A DNA stretch of 64,000 nucleotides from Muscardinus avellanarius. Taxonomy: Eukaryota > Chordata > Mammalia > Rodentia > Gliridae. Shown here piece after piece: positions 24,489 to 36,173 of this stretch; positions within the stretch are counted from its first letter, which is position 1; each line of letters begins with the position of its first letter. The stretch is from positions 26,268,826 through 26,332,825 of the forward strand of contig OY726561.1 of NCBI GenBank assembly GCA_963383645.1, read 5' to 3'. The notes under the pieces are model-generated. The model was not told the DNA's origin. It saw only the letters and a program-made list of their open reading frames with translations, and made no database searches. A program made the translations under genes and the position numbers.

Positions 24489-24789
24489 AAAAGAAAAAAA
24501 TATGCATTATTCTATAAAGAGAAAAATGTAAAAAGTCTTTTAGGTTTTCATTTTTTAAATCATTTAGTAATAAGTAGATTTATAAAAAAAATGATAATCA
24601 AATAGGCATGTACATTAAGAATGTTTAAGGAAATATATTATTTTATAATTTATATTCATTCACAAGATGTCGAAAAGTACACAAGGGCCATTAGATGCAA
24701 AAAAAAAAAAATCACATTGCCACCTTATTTTTGCCCTGGACTTGTGTGAGATAAATAACTTTTCTGAATATTGAAATTTTTTGTCTTAA

Positions 24790-24905
24790 TTTGATTTTTT
24801 TTATTATTTACTGCTAGTACACAGAAATAGAACCACTTCTGTATGTTGATCTTGTACCCTGCAGCCTTGTTGAGCTCATTTGTTACCTCACATAGTTTTT
24901 TTTTT
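24790..24905 (-). mobile_element. L1 ORF2 fragment, antisense
   Basis: TGTTGATCTTGTACCCTGCAGCCTTGTTGAGCTC on the + strand is a well-known antisense L1 ORF2 segment. Short and isolated. Confidence 0.6.
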
Positions 24906-25095
24906 TCTTTTTAAGAATTCCTTAGAATTTTCAAAAGACAAGGTCATATGATACTGAAATAGAGACAGGCTTACTTCTGGATGACCTATGGAATACTGAT
25001 TCCAGAGCATGGTCTTAAGGAAAAAGCTGTGACTTGTAAATAATTTTTTTTTATGTGAATAGGATATTAGAATTGAATTTCATGTGAAAATTTTA

Positions 25096-25096
<1 letters not shown>

Positions 25097-25135
<39 letters not shown>
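25097..25135. repeat. (TG)n microsatellite
   Basis: About 39 bp of pure TG directly at the tail side of the antisense SINE that follows. Confidence 0.97.
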
Positions 25136-25139
<4 letters not shown>

Positions 25140-25320
25140 TTTGTGGTACTGGGGTTCCTGGAAACCCTTCTACCTCCGGGTTATACTCCCAGACCCTTTT
25201 TTATATTTTTATTTGGAAACAGGGTCTCTTAAGCCAGCGAAGCTAGCTTTGAACCTGTGTGATCCTCCTGTCTCTGCCTCCCAAGAGCGGGGATTACAAG
25301 TGTGCTCCACCATGCCTGGC
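25136..25320 (-). repeat. B1-dID-type SINE, antisense, 'GGTCTGGGAGT' subfamily
   Basis: Antisense reading of the younger type: TGGTACTGGGGTTCCTGGAAACCCTTCTACCTCCGGG, then CAGGGTCTCTTAAGCCAGCGA and the B1 end CACCATGCCTGGC. Confidence 0.9.
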
Positions 25321-25989
25321 TGAAAATTTTAATATTAAATACAAGAATATTTCTTTAAGAATGCCAGAAGTCATAAAAAAGTGTCAGGAAACCTATGTAG
25401 AGAATTTATTGTGAGATCACTCTTGAGAAACTTGGAAGTGCTCATAATTCATAATACCAAGTATAATCACTGAACAAAGGCTTATAAATTTGGAAAAAAT
25501 GTGGATCTTAAAACTATGAAAAGCCACAAAAAGGATGGCATAAAATTTGTGCATTTATATAATTTTCTTAGAATTCATCCTATGATACAATCTGTTGATA
25601 AGTTGCTCATAAAATACAATTCAATTAAAATTCTCCTTTAAAAATACACACTTATAGCTATTGAAGAAACAAATCATGTGTCATCATTTCTGCAGTCTAT
25701 AAGAATTTCCATGTGGAAATTCCTTTACATAAAACATTCTAAGCACTTCTTTGTTATCCTTATCACAGGACATTATATGTGCATACTCAGTTTTTTTCAC
25801 CATAGTATTTTTTTCAAAACCAAGAACCTAGTTATGTTCATCTTTGAGTTTCTATAGTATTCTCAGAGCCTGAATCTAATGATCAGGTAAAATTCTTTGA
25901 TTATATACATAAATTTTGACAACTTTGTCTCAGTAATTAAATTCTGCATAATTTTTAACTGTTGAAATAACCTTTTCTCTTTCTTTCTT

Positions 25990-26180
25990 TCTTTCTTTTT
26001 TTTTTTTGTAACTAGGAATTTTATCTAGAGGCATTCTACCTCTGAGAAACATCCATAGACCAATTTCAGTCTTTATTTTAAAATAGGATCTCACTAAGTT
26101 ACAGAGGGCTGGCCTTAAATCTGCAATCCTCCTGTCCTCCCTAGTACTGGGATTACTACGACCACAACCAACTATGAAAT
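25990..26180 (-). repeat. B1-dID-type SINE, antisense, diverged
   Basis: T-rich tail (25978-26008), GGCATTCTACCTCTGAG, TAGGATCTCACTAAGTTACAGAG and TACTGGGATTAC. Degraded at the B1 5' end. Confidence 0.75.
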
Positions 26181-26659
26181 AGTTTTAACAAAATAATCTA
26201 AGCACATGTGCCTTGCAATTTATTATTAGTGTTCACTTCAGTTACAAAGATCAATGTGTTTACTTTTATCACAAGAAAAATATATGGATGATTTGATGCT
26301 GATTATGAATGACAAACATTTAAAAGACATTAAAGAGTTAAATTTTTCAGAATAGAAATGTCTCTAACAAATGTATATTCTTTAGACAATGATATCCCTA
26401 AAATACTAAAATGAGGCCTGCCATAGTACTTCAATGTATCAAAATATTTTACTAAAATTTACTAATTTTAATCTATTTTTCATACTCAAGAGCCCCTTTC
26501 CAGTTATTTCACTCTTATTTGAGAAGTAGTCTTTGAGCATCAGTCTCAATTCATGATAATCACAATACAATTATGAACAAAATAAAGCAGATTTTCTGCT
26601 TTTATGTATCATATTTTCTTTTTTATATATCGCATCTTCCTTTTAAATGGAGAAATAGA

Positions 26660-26808
26660 GCTGGGGCGTGGTGACTCACGCTTGTAATCCCCGCGGTTGC
26701 GAGGTAGAGAGACTAGAAAAGGGGAGATTCAAAGCCAGTCTCGCTGGCTTAAGAGACCCTGTTTCCAAATAAAATATAAAATATAAAATATAAAAAGGTC
26801 TATTACAA
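26660..26808 (+). repeat. B1-dID-type SINE, missing most of the ID half
   Basis: GAGCTGGGGCGTGGTGACTC, TGTAATCCCCGCGG, CTCGCTGGCTTAAGAGACCC, a (ATAAAAT)n-like linker, then it stops at AAAGGTCT. Confidence 0.85.
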
Positions 26809-26851
26809 ATGAAATAAGATAATCCGTTTAGTTTGCTTTAAAAAGTGAAAT

Positions 26852-27042
26852 ATGGCCGGGCGTGCTGGCACACGCTTGTAATCCCCGCACTTGGGAGGAG
26901 GAGACAGGAGGATCATCGGGCAGGTTGAAGTCAGCCGCGCGCTGATTTAAGAGACCCTGTTTCCAAATAAAAAGTATAAAATAGGTCTGGGAATGTAGCC
27001 CGGAGGTAGAAGGGCTTCCAGGAACCCCAGTACCACCAAAAA

Positions 27043-27114
<72 letters not shown>

Positions 27115-27118
27115 AGGA
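26852..27118 (+). repeat. B1-dID-type SINE with (AAAG)n tail
   Basis: GGCCGGGCGTGCTGGCACAC start, intact B1 half, linker and ID half ending CCAGGAACCCCAGTACCACC, then a 76-bp (AAAG)n tract at about 27041-27116. Best-preserved copy of the younger subfamily in the window. Confidence 0.92.
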
Positions 27119-27426
27119 AGCACCAAAACTTTAAGAAAATTAAGAGATTATTCATACAGGTTAATCCAGAGAGAGTGAACAAGCAGAATTACCACTCTAA
27201 AATGGAGTATATATGAACTATTAAAAGAAAATCCAGAAGGCCAGGATGGCTAGAGCATGTAAGAACAAAATGTCCAGATAATAATGGCTGCTGATGGCTT
27301 TTCTATGGCCTTGTCTGTTGCTATGAGTGAAATAGGATCTGGTTGCTATTTTTGAGCACAGGAGTTGCAGGATTTCCTCAGACTGTAAGCAAAGAATAAT
27401 TTGGAAAAGCACAAGTGTGTTTCAAT

Positions 27427-27849
27427 ATGTTAGTCAACTTTCTATCGCTATACCCAAAAGACCTGATAGAAACACCTTAAAGGAGGAAAGGTTTATTTGG
27501 GCTCATCCTTTCAGACCATGGTTACCAGCTCCCTTGTTTTGGGCCTGAGATGAGACTATCATGGTGGAAGAGTATGGCAAAAGTGAGAAAAGAGACCTAG
27601 GATGAGATATAGATCCTAAGGTAAGGGCATGTCCTCCCCACTATTTATTTTTTCCTCTACCAAGCACAGCTAGCCTACAGTTCCATCACCCCTAAGTGCT
27701 CTGTTCACCTATCCATGGGTTAAGTCACTGATGGGGTCAGATCCTCATGGTCTAATCACTTCCCTAAACCCTTGCCTTTGACCCTTGTGTTGGGAACCAT
27801 TTTTTCAGCACTTGAGACTTCTCAGACATCTCAGACCCAAACTATAACA
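27427..27849 (-). mobile_element. MaLR/ERVL-type solo LTR, second copy
   Basis: TGTTAGTCAACTTTCTATCG through AAACTATAACA on the + strand, collinear with 5546-6003 in its first and middle parts (AAAGGTTTATTT, ATGGTGGAAGAGTATGGCAAAAG, CACTGATGGGGTCAGA). About equally decayed. Confidence 0.6.
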
Positions 27850-30800
27850 CAGGGAGACCAGTGAAAAGCTGTCCCCTCACCCAGAGAAGAGGACAAAGGT
27901 CTCAGGTCAGGGAATAGGTATAATGACAAGAGGTCAAATTTCCACATATAGTCTGAAAAGAACACCAGTATTCTGTAAATTTTTCTACCAGTGTGTAGAC
28001 CTACATATAAAAAAATGCCTTATATAAATGGCCAGTCCCATAAGACAAAAAGTACTTAATATTAAAAATGATGACATTCATGTTCCCCTATATAATTAAT
28101 CTTCTTTGAGTAAGTTTTTTTTCCCACAACTTTATCCTCCATGGATAAAATTAGGAATCTGAGCAGTGGAAGACTAACCTTTAAGTGATAATCACCTTGC
28201 CCTCTAAAGAGGGCCTGCACTGTCAAATAATCTAATCTGGTTTTCCCTATAGTGTAATGAAAAATAGTCTCTACTGCACTTGGACAAGAGTAGCTGCAGG
28301 AAAGTGCAGAAAGCATTTATATCTATTGACTATGACAGATAACCTTTTTTTTTGTAGTTGAAACCTTTGATGTTCAAATTATCATTTTTCTACTTTTATA
28401 TCATCATAATAAGAGATCAAATAATTCCACTTATATTTGAAGAGTATAAGTGCATTACAGGAGAAAGAAAGGTTTCAGCTCGCCAACAGATGAAATAACT
28501 AAAAGAAGAAGATGGAACTGACCAAAGTGAAGCAGGGTGAATGTCAGGTGGAGATTTTAAAGAGTTAGAGGGGAAATGGTGTCTCAGGAGAAAGTCATGT
28601 AGCAGGAGTTATTTAAAATTAGACAAGGTAGAGCAGGTCAGAACACACCAGAGGCAACAAAGTAATGAGTATCATGGTAGGGCTTAATAGGTCCTCTCTA
28701 CCTCTTATACCTGTGATTTCATAAACTACCAGTCATTCACCCCCCCAGGGGCATTTTTCTTCCAACTGGTTCTTTTTAATGTGTCAGAACATCCTACCCC
28801 CTAAATAGAAGAGAATTAAGTCTCTCCTACTGTTCCTCTTATTCATGCAGGGAATTTTTTTGTTATTTGCCTTCACTTTAAATGTCAGGAAGGCCTAAAT
28901 GAAACAGATGAACTTTGAATTAGCATTGCTTTAGGGAAGAACATCTAAGCCTCTACACTTTTCTAGACCTTCTAAAGAATTCTGCCTTGTGGAGCCACAG
29001 CTCCTAAATCACCGAACTGTCAATGCCCGGCGTTTCTCTGTCTCTCTCAAAGGCAAAAGGAATTGGAGGAGATGCAGGCACTGATGTGAGGCAGCATCTT
29101 GGGGTGCTCGGAAGTGGCTCATTTGTTCAGAGCACTCTGGGAAAATGAGGTCAGCAACATGTAAGACTCCAGAAACGCAAGGGTCACGAAAGGCCTAGAC
29201 ATCCCAAAGAAAGTGTTTCTTTCCTCACCATTTTCAACAAAATTTTAATTGTTTCTAATGCTTTGAGAGGCAACCTGGGGTAGAAGGTAAGACCATTAAA
29301 ATATAGACCCTGGGGTCTTAGCAATATTTAAATCCTAGAACTTCCATTTAAACAAATTATCTATTCTCTCTCTACCTCAGTTCCGTTTTGTAAAAAGTGA
29401 AGATGGTGATAAGAGCATTTTAATTAGCTTACTATAAATATTTAATCAATTGTGATGTTTAAAATAAACTTTATTTTAGACAATTTTAAAAATTGTATGA
29501 TGCTGTCCTAAGTTGTACACTATGGAGTAAAATAGATATTTGGCTCAATTTCCCAAAGTATTTTACTCTTTTAGATGTTTGCATTTTATTTAGCATGTAA
29601 ACTTTTTCTAAGTGTAATAACTGTTTTTTCCTGTAACATTACATTTTAGGAAATAATACTACACTCTAATATTGATAGAATCTCAGCTTAGAACATTTCT
29701 CAACCTAAAACTTTCAGTAATTCTCATGTGTTAGGTCAGTCAATCCACACGCATACTTACAACTCACAAAGCCATTTATATAAGCCTGGTTTTGTCTTGA
29801 GAGAGATCTCCATGTTTCCAGAAAATCTGAAGTTCTCTCTAGGTTTTGTTGTAAATATCAGCATCAGCAGTTGCCCAGAATTCTTTTCCTTTGAACTGAG
29901 TAGTCATATGAGGAGATGGGGAGAGGTTAGGTTCAGTTCATGGAGGAATAAGCAGAAAATATAACAGTTGTTTAAAAAAAAAAAACACCTACTGACTCAA
30001 GACAAAGGTTTATTGTGTGCTTAAATTAACAAAATACATTCATTTTTCTGGACTTTAAGCTGACCCTGAGATTAATTTTAAGAGCTCTAGAAGGCATTTT
30101 AAGAAAGTTGAAGGATTTTAAAAGATATTATCATTTGACCATACAAATTCTACATGGCTGTGGAAAATATTTAATCATTCACTTTTCACAGAAATTTAAT
30201 AGAGGAAAAAGCAAGTCAAACCACTGTAACAACAATATTAAATAGCAGTTAGCTATTTCCTATGAAAAATACAAAAATGGGAAAGATGAATTTTTTTCTC
30301 TAAAAGTTCTTACAAATTTTTAAAAGTCACATATTACACAAAAATTCATGAGTGATTATATGAAGAGGTATCAGAGAAGTACACCGTACCATCAAGGTTT
30401 CAAAAGAGGAACTGGTCACTTCTAACTGGAAGTTGTTCTGAAAGAGATGGCAATTTGACTAAAATGATCTTAGAAAATCAGTAGGATTTTAACAAGATAT
30501 AAGTAGAAGAGAAAATAGGACAGAAAAATAGAAGAAAAAATAAAAAGATTCAGATTCCAAATCTAAAATTTTTTGATGTTTGGAAATATTAAAGTAATCT
30601 AAGGTAATAATAAGTAAGTTGTATATAAATAAAATAATTTAAATAAAACTAAAATATAAACCGAAAAAATAAGACTTTGAGCAGCTCTGACTCTCAAATC
30701 TCAAGATTGTTTAGTAGAAAAAACAAGAGATCTTAGAAGGACCAATTAGATTGCTCATAAGAACATTTTATCAAGCAATGGTGTGGGTGATGAATTCCCA

Positions 30801-30974
30801 AGGAGAGTTAGAGTACTTGGAGTGAGACATACTTGGATGTAAAAAGTGATGATGAAGGTTTAATTTAGGTCATTACTTATATTGTGATTTCTTCTTCCAC
30901 TTGATGAAAAATTCCAAAGAGAATCATGTTTGCCTGGTTTCCTGTTCTGAGTGGAACCAACTGTATGTATGAGA

Positions 30975-31074
30975 CCATTTCAAAATAAAAAATAAAAATT
31001 AGAGCTAGGGGTATAGTTCTGAGGCAGAATTTTCCTGGGTTCCATTCCCAATACTGCCAAAAAAAAAAAAAATG
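30975..31074 (+). repeat. ID half of a B1-dID SINE
   Basis: ATTTCAAAATAAAAAATAAA linker, AGAGCTAGGGGTATAGTTCTGAGGCAGAAT, GGGTTCCATTCCCAATACTGCC and a 14-A tail. The B1 half is lost. Confidence 0.8.
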
Positions 31075-32982
31075 AAATGGGAGCCCAGGAACACTGGATT
31101 CTGTTGCATCTGCCATGTATTAAGGTCTAGTGACCCAAACAGTAAAAATGTTAGCAGAATTTAAGGACACTTAGGTAGATTAAATTTTTAGGTAAACTAT
31201 AATTTTTTACTTTTATTCATAATTTCATAAAATTGTCTTCATTTTCTAATCAATTAAAACAATTTACTGATAACACAAAGATAATATTTGAATATTATTT
31301 TTGCATTATACTACATTATACATTATGTACTAAATTATTATACATATTCATTATTTTCATAATGTCCAATTCTATATGAGATTTACTACACTATGCTTAC
31401 TTATTTACTTTCCTAAACAAAATTCATAAGGTACTATAGTCTACATAATTAATTTAGCTTTATCTGGAAATAAATTTATATCATCATTGTACAAAAAAAT
31501 CCCAAATATGTTACTTTTTAGTGAGTAAAAATAGATTCAAAATATTTCAGTTATAACTAATTGACTGCGTATTTAGCCAAACATAATTAGAAGTTGACTT
31601 TTGTTTTTGTTATGTAACTACAGTTAATTAGAAGAATTTCTGAATATTTTACCCATTTACTTACCTATGGGATTCAGTGGTATTTTAAGTATTTCCTTCT
31701 CAAGTATGTCCGAAGAAACCGAAAGTAAGGTTAACTCAAAATAAAATTAGAGATAGGCATTAAGAGAATGAATTTTAGAGCCTCTCCTGTATCCATGATG
31801 GTCTATTTTCACTCTATTGTATAACTGAGCACTAACTACCTAAAATAATGAGTCATGAAATATCATTACTGTGTATGTGCAAAATGAATTAATAATATAA
31901 AATATTAAACACATTTTAGTTGACCTTTTACAATATAAAATACATTGTGTTTACTAGGATGTTTGATAATTTTACCTTGATCAAATACTAATTTATTCTG
32001 AGTAAGGTTTGCCTAACTGGTCTAAATATGCATAGAAATATCTTTAGGATGTTCTACTAGTATTTATTTTCTTCATGTTTGGTTCTTACTCAACCTATTA
32101 TAAATGAATGTACTTAAATTTTATATGCAACATTGCCTAAATCTTTCTGTTGGAAAGCATAGGAAAGAAAATGCTTGATTTCAAACAAATACTAAATTTC
32201 AACATTTCAGAAAGAATTGCATTGCAATCAAATTAGATAAATCCAATATTCCATTTTCTTTATATCACATTTTGTTACATTATTTCAGCTTTCTGTCATA
32301 ATATGAGCGGCATGCTAAGAATAAAATAAGTTCCCCTAAGAAAATGTTTAAGATGTTCTTACCCAACAATACTTGCGGACTTCCACTAACTCAAATTACT
32401 GTATAAAATAATTAATTTTAGACCAGAAAGCACTTTATGCAGTGGCTTGTGCTATTTTGAAAACTATTATATGGATTAGCAAGCTTCTTGTTCCTCAGTG
32501 ATCTGATTAGTTATTGAATGAAATACAGAAATACAATGAAATCATTATAAAATCAGATAACTTCTTAATTATATGTAGTATAGTCCATAGAATAATAAGC
32601 TGGGGGTCTTTGAAACTTTTAACTTTGCCTTCAAATGTACGTTTAAATATTTGTGTATATCATGATGTAGCTCATTAGTGTAGATTAATATATTCATGTA
32701 CTGATTGTTTCTAAAGATGCAAATTAATCAAAACATCTAGAAAATTGAAATTATGGTGGTATGTCTACAGTTGTGAAGTAATTTTACTTAACAATTGTTT
32801 GTGGCATATAAACAATGGCATAAGATGCTACTTTCTGGATGCAAATTTCATGTCTAACCTACTGTATAAAAGTCTGTTTTCTAATGTTTCCATCTTAAAG
32901 TTTTTCTTCATTCTTATGAATAATTTAGATTACCCAATGGAAATGCAACTATTTAAGAAAGTTAAAACTATTTTTTCCACAG

Positions 32983-33088
32983 GATATTACATTTCTACGC
33001 CAATTGGACAAGGATGGAGAACAGAAAGAGTGGGACTTTTAAGCCTCCCTTTAGACACCACTCTGGAGCCAGTCTGCCTTAGTTTCTG
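32983..33088 (+). CDS. TMPRSS15: TMPRSS15 window exon 6 (MAM)
   Basis: Enters in phase 1 (G|GA = Gly), reads YYISTPIGQGWRTERVGLLS, then LPLDTTLEPVCLSFW. It holds a MAM-domain cysteine in the C-L-x-F-W-Y strand common to MAM domains. Acceptor ATTTTTTCCACAG ends at 32982. I place the donor at GTATGT (33089), giving phase 2, because only this joins correctly to exon 7. A second copy of the donor context lies 33 bp downstream (see findings). 106 bp. Confidence 0.94.
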
Positions 33089-33405
33089 GTATGTCTGTGG
33101 TTGGTCGTTCCTGAGTTTCTGGTATGACACATGATAAATGTTGTCTTACATAAGGAATGATATTGCCCTTCTCAGGATGCCAGGCTCAGATTTTACTAAT
33201 ATGTTGACCAAAGATTTGCTACATGCAGTATTTTTCAAATTGATATAGATGCAAAATGTGTGACACTCTTATCTCCTCCCCTAGCAACTCTCATACCCAA
33301 GAGAAAAGAGTATATTTCAAAGAGAGTTTAGTATTTAGAAGATGCTAACATGCATTTATTCTAATGTGGTAGGAATCCAACCATTTCTGCTTGTATCCAA
33401 ACTAG
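33089..33405 (+). other. TMPRSS15 intron (window intron 6), 317 bp
   Basis: The shortest intron here. It starts GTATGT, ends AACTAG, with a polypyrimidine tract at about 33383-33397. No repeat recognised except a 13-bp copy of the exon 6 end (33114-33126). Confidence 0.9.
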
Positions 33406-33556
33406 GTATTATATGTATGGTGAAAATGTCTACAGATTAAGTATCAATATCAGCAGTGACAAAGGCATGGAGAAGACAGTTTTTGAAAGAGAAGGCAATT
33501 ATGGAGAAAATTGGTATTATGGACAAGTAACCTTAAATGAAACAGTGGAATTTCAG
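33406..33556 (+). CDS. TMPRSS15: TMPRSS15 window exon 7 (MAM)
   Basis: Enters in phase 2 (TG|G = Trp), reads YYMYGENVYRLSINISSDKG, then MEKTVFEREGNYGENWYYGQ and VTLNETVEFQ. WYYMYGENV and the GxNW...GQVTLN stretch are typical of MAM beta strands. Sequons NIS and NET. It ends on a codon boundary (phase 0) at CAG|GTTTGA, a weak donor that relies on the CAG before it. 151 bp. Confidence 0.95.
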
Positions 33557-35424
33557 GTTTGAAATACACATTGTGATTTATATTTTTATAGGAATGATGT
33601 AAGTATAGTTTATATAGAGAGTGAAAAAATGATAATTTATTTTCTCAAGATTTCTATCTAAGTCATTTTCTCTACCTTTCTAATCTACTATAGCATGTCT
33701 TTTAGAACCTTTGTTTTCATTTGTTCATTGACTTACTGAAAACCATTTACTGGAGAACATTTTGGTATATGAAAGTAGTTTATAATGGTCTATAAAATTC
33801 ATAAAATATCTGGTAAGATTTCAGTTTTCTTCATCCACTTTCTAGATAGACCAAGCATGTCTTTCTACATCCTTTCCCTCCCTGAGACTTTCAACTTTTC
33901 ACAAACCTGACCCAGGTGAGCCTGGCCTTTTCTAGGGAATCACTGTCTTCTATAAGCGCATTCGTGCCCATTGGTGAATTCCTACTTGTTGCCACTCTGA
34001 CTTAATCTCCATATATCTCCTTTAGAAGCAAATTTTATGATCTGTAACATTGGGAAGTCTCTGATCATTTATTTCACATTAAGGTGAATTAATTTTTCAG
34101 ATAACAATTTAATGTGATCTCTTCCTAAGGGTGTTTGTAATTAAAATGTAGGACAATATAGGCTATTAGTTTGACCAAATTAACAATTATCTAATTGGGT
34201 AATTTGAAACAAGATGGTATAACTGTTAGAAGATGTGTCTAAGAATAGATGCTGTCATCACCAAAGGCTTTAGCTCTCCCCTGTGACATGATGTAAGACA
34301 GGCAACAATCACTAACTCTCATTTTTATTCTTCACTTCTTTCTTTCCTTCCATTACATTTCACTTATTTTTTTTATTCTGATTCTATTTTGTGCTGTAAA
34401 TTTTTTCTATTTTGTTTGTTTTCTGATTATTAAAGTAAGGGTAAGGGGAAATGGAACATCAAGAAAACAAAATAGTGAATAAGTGGGAAAATAAATATTT
34501 CAATGGCCAAGTCTGGCAGCTGAATCCATTTTTTTAGTTAGCTCATCAAGCATAATGATCATGTCAGATTCTCGAAGTAAAGTCCACCCATACTCACAGT
34601 TTCACTTTCTACAGTTTTAGGTAGTCATAGTCAATTGCAGTTCTAAAATATTAAATTGAAGTTTCCAGAAATAAAAAGTTATGTTTTAAATAGCTTTTTA
34701 TCATAGTATACTTTTATAAATGCCTTTGTTACTATAAAATATATGATTATTTTATTATTATTAATCTTTATGCCTAATTTATACATTAAACTTTATCACG
34801 AGTGATGTGCTTAGTATAGAAAAATAGTATATAAAGGGTTTAATACAATCTGCACTTTCGGGCATCCACTGGATCCTCAGAATAAATTCCCTGATGACAA
34901 GAAAGGAGGACTACTGTATTTGTACTTTGCTTTTGTCACTTTGTTTTGAAATATTGAATATTTCACTATATTCTATTTGAAATTTTATTTTCTTGTACAT
35001 CAAAAGATGAAAATAATCCATTTTAAATAACATCTGGCATGAGATAGGTATAATCAATGAACAGGAGAATGAATGCATAAATGTATAATAATGATGAAAA
35101 ATTAAATATTTTTTGAGAAAATAAATCTAGAAGAAGGTTCTTCTCTACTGCCAGCTGACATATATTTATGTCAAAGTGCAATGGCATATGACAATATCAT
35201 GCAAAAGAGAAACAGAGATGGATCATAACAAAGCCATCTAATAATGAGTATTTAACCATTATGCACACACAGTAAGAAAGGTTTTTGTCAGGACAATTTT
35301 TGTAACTGATCATCATGTATATGGAAATGGCAGTATTGTTGATTCAGAGGATATTGGGCCATAAGAAGAATCAAGTCAGAAAATATTTGATTATAATCAG
35401 TTTGTATACTTCTCTGAATTTCAG
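33557..35424 (+). other. TMPRSS15 intron (window intron 7)
   Basis: Phase 0 intron of 1.9 kb with no transposable element that I recognise. Both ends carry the same 12 bases GAATTTCAGGTT across the splice site. Acceptor CTTCTCTGAATTTCAG. Confidence 0.85.
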
Positions 35425-35560
35425 GTTGGCTTCCATGCTTTAAAAAACCCATTTCTGAGTGATATAGCATTGGATGATATTAGCCTAACAAGTGGAATTT
35501 GCAATGAGAGTCTTTATCCAGAACCAACTTTGGTACCAACTTCTCCACCAGAACTTCCTA
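35425..35560 (+). CDS. TMPRSS15: TMPRSS15 window exon 8 (MAM end and linker)
   Basis: Reads VGFHALKNPFLSDIALDDIS, then LTSGICNESLYPEPTLVPTS and PPELP. IALDDISLTSGIC is the conserved end of MAM domains with the last cysteine; the Pro-rich PEPTLVPTSPPELP is the linker to CUB 2. Sequon NES. Donor GTAAGT at 35561; ends in phase 1. 136 bp. Confidence 0.96.
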
Positions 35561-35929
35561 GTAAGTGACCATTATGTTTATTTTCCCATAGTCACTAACA
35601 GTTTTTGCTAAATATTGCTTTGGCTTATTTTTTATTTTCATCTCATGTTTTCTTTTTACTGAAAGTCAAAGACTAAAAGTAAAATAAAGTAGAGGTCATA
35701 AGAAAAACTCAAGCCAGTAAAATATCGTATATTACACACAAGGTCGCAAAGAAAGTTGCTCATTATTTTGTTTTGGGCCATACTTCTTAGTACATTTTCA
35801 CATTTGAAAGAAACAACAGTGCTAATTTTTATTTAGTTTTCACCAAAATACAAAGTAATAAAGTAATGCTGTTTGTCAATGTAGAATGGCCTATAGTTTG
35901 GGGGAAAGGAGCCTAAAGTTCTCATGGCC

Positions 35930-36004
35930 TTCTTTTTTCTTATGATACTAGGGATTGAACACAGGGATATTCTACCTCTGAGCTATGCCCCCATGCTTTT
36001 ATAT

Positions 36005-36043
<39 letters not shown>

Positions 36044-36173
36044 TTATTTTGAAACAGGGTCTTGCTTGGTTTTTGAGAGTCTCTCTAAGTTGTAGTAGCT
36101 GACCTCCAGCCCAAATCCTCCAGTAGAGCCTCCCAAGAAATGGAATTACAAGTATATGTCATTAAGCCTGGCT
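35930..36173 (-). repeat. B1-dID-type SINE, antisense, linker expanded to (TTTA)n
   Basis: ID half as ACTAGGGATTGAACACAGGG...CCTCTGAGC, then a (TTTA)n run at 35998-36048 in the linker, then the B1 half to AAGCCTGGC. Confidence 0.85.

Larger units (their letters stand above)
24249..32982 (+). other. TMPRSS15 intron (window intron 5)
   Basis: 8.7-kb phase 1 intron. It holds SINEs at 24280-24488, 25136-25320, 25990-26180, 26660-26808, 26852-27118 and 30975-31074, an L1 scrap (24790-24905) and a MaLR-like LTR (27427-27849). From 27850 to 30960 and from 31075 to 32982 I recognise no repeat; 28980-29220 is locally GC-richer than its surroundings. Confidence 0.8.

Noticed and set aside
26852..27118. 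tRNA genes within ID-type halves of SINEs
   Set aside because: The ID half descends from a tRNA, but no copy keeps a full cloverleaf; these are SINEs.
32745..33134. 129-codon open frame on the + strand
   Set aside because: It contains exon 6 but the first part is intron and the end runs through the donor; splice phases fix the exon as 32983-33088.
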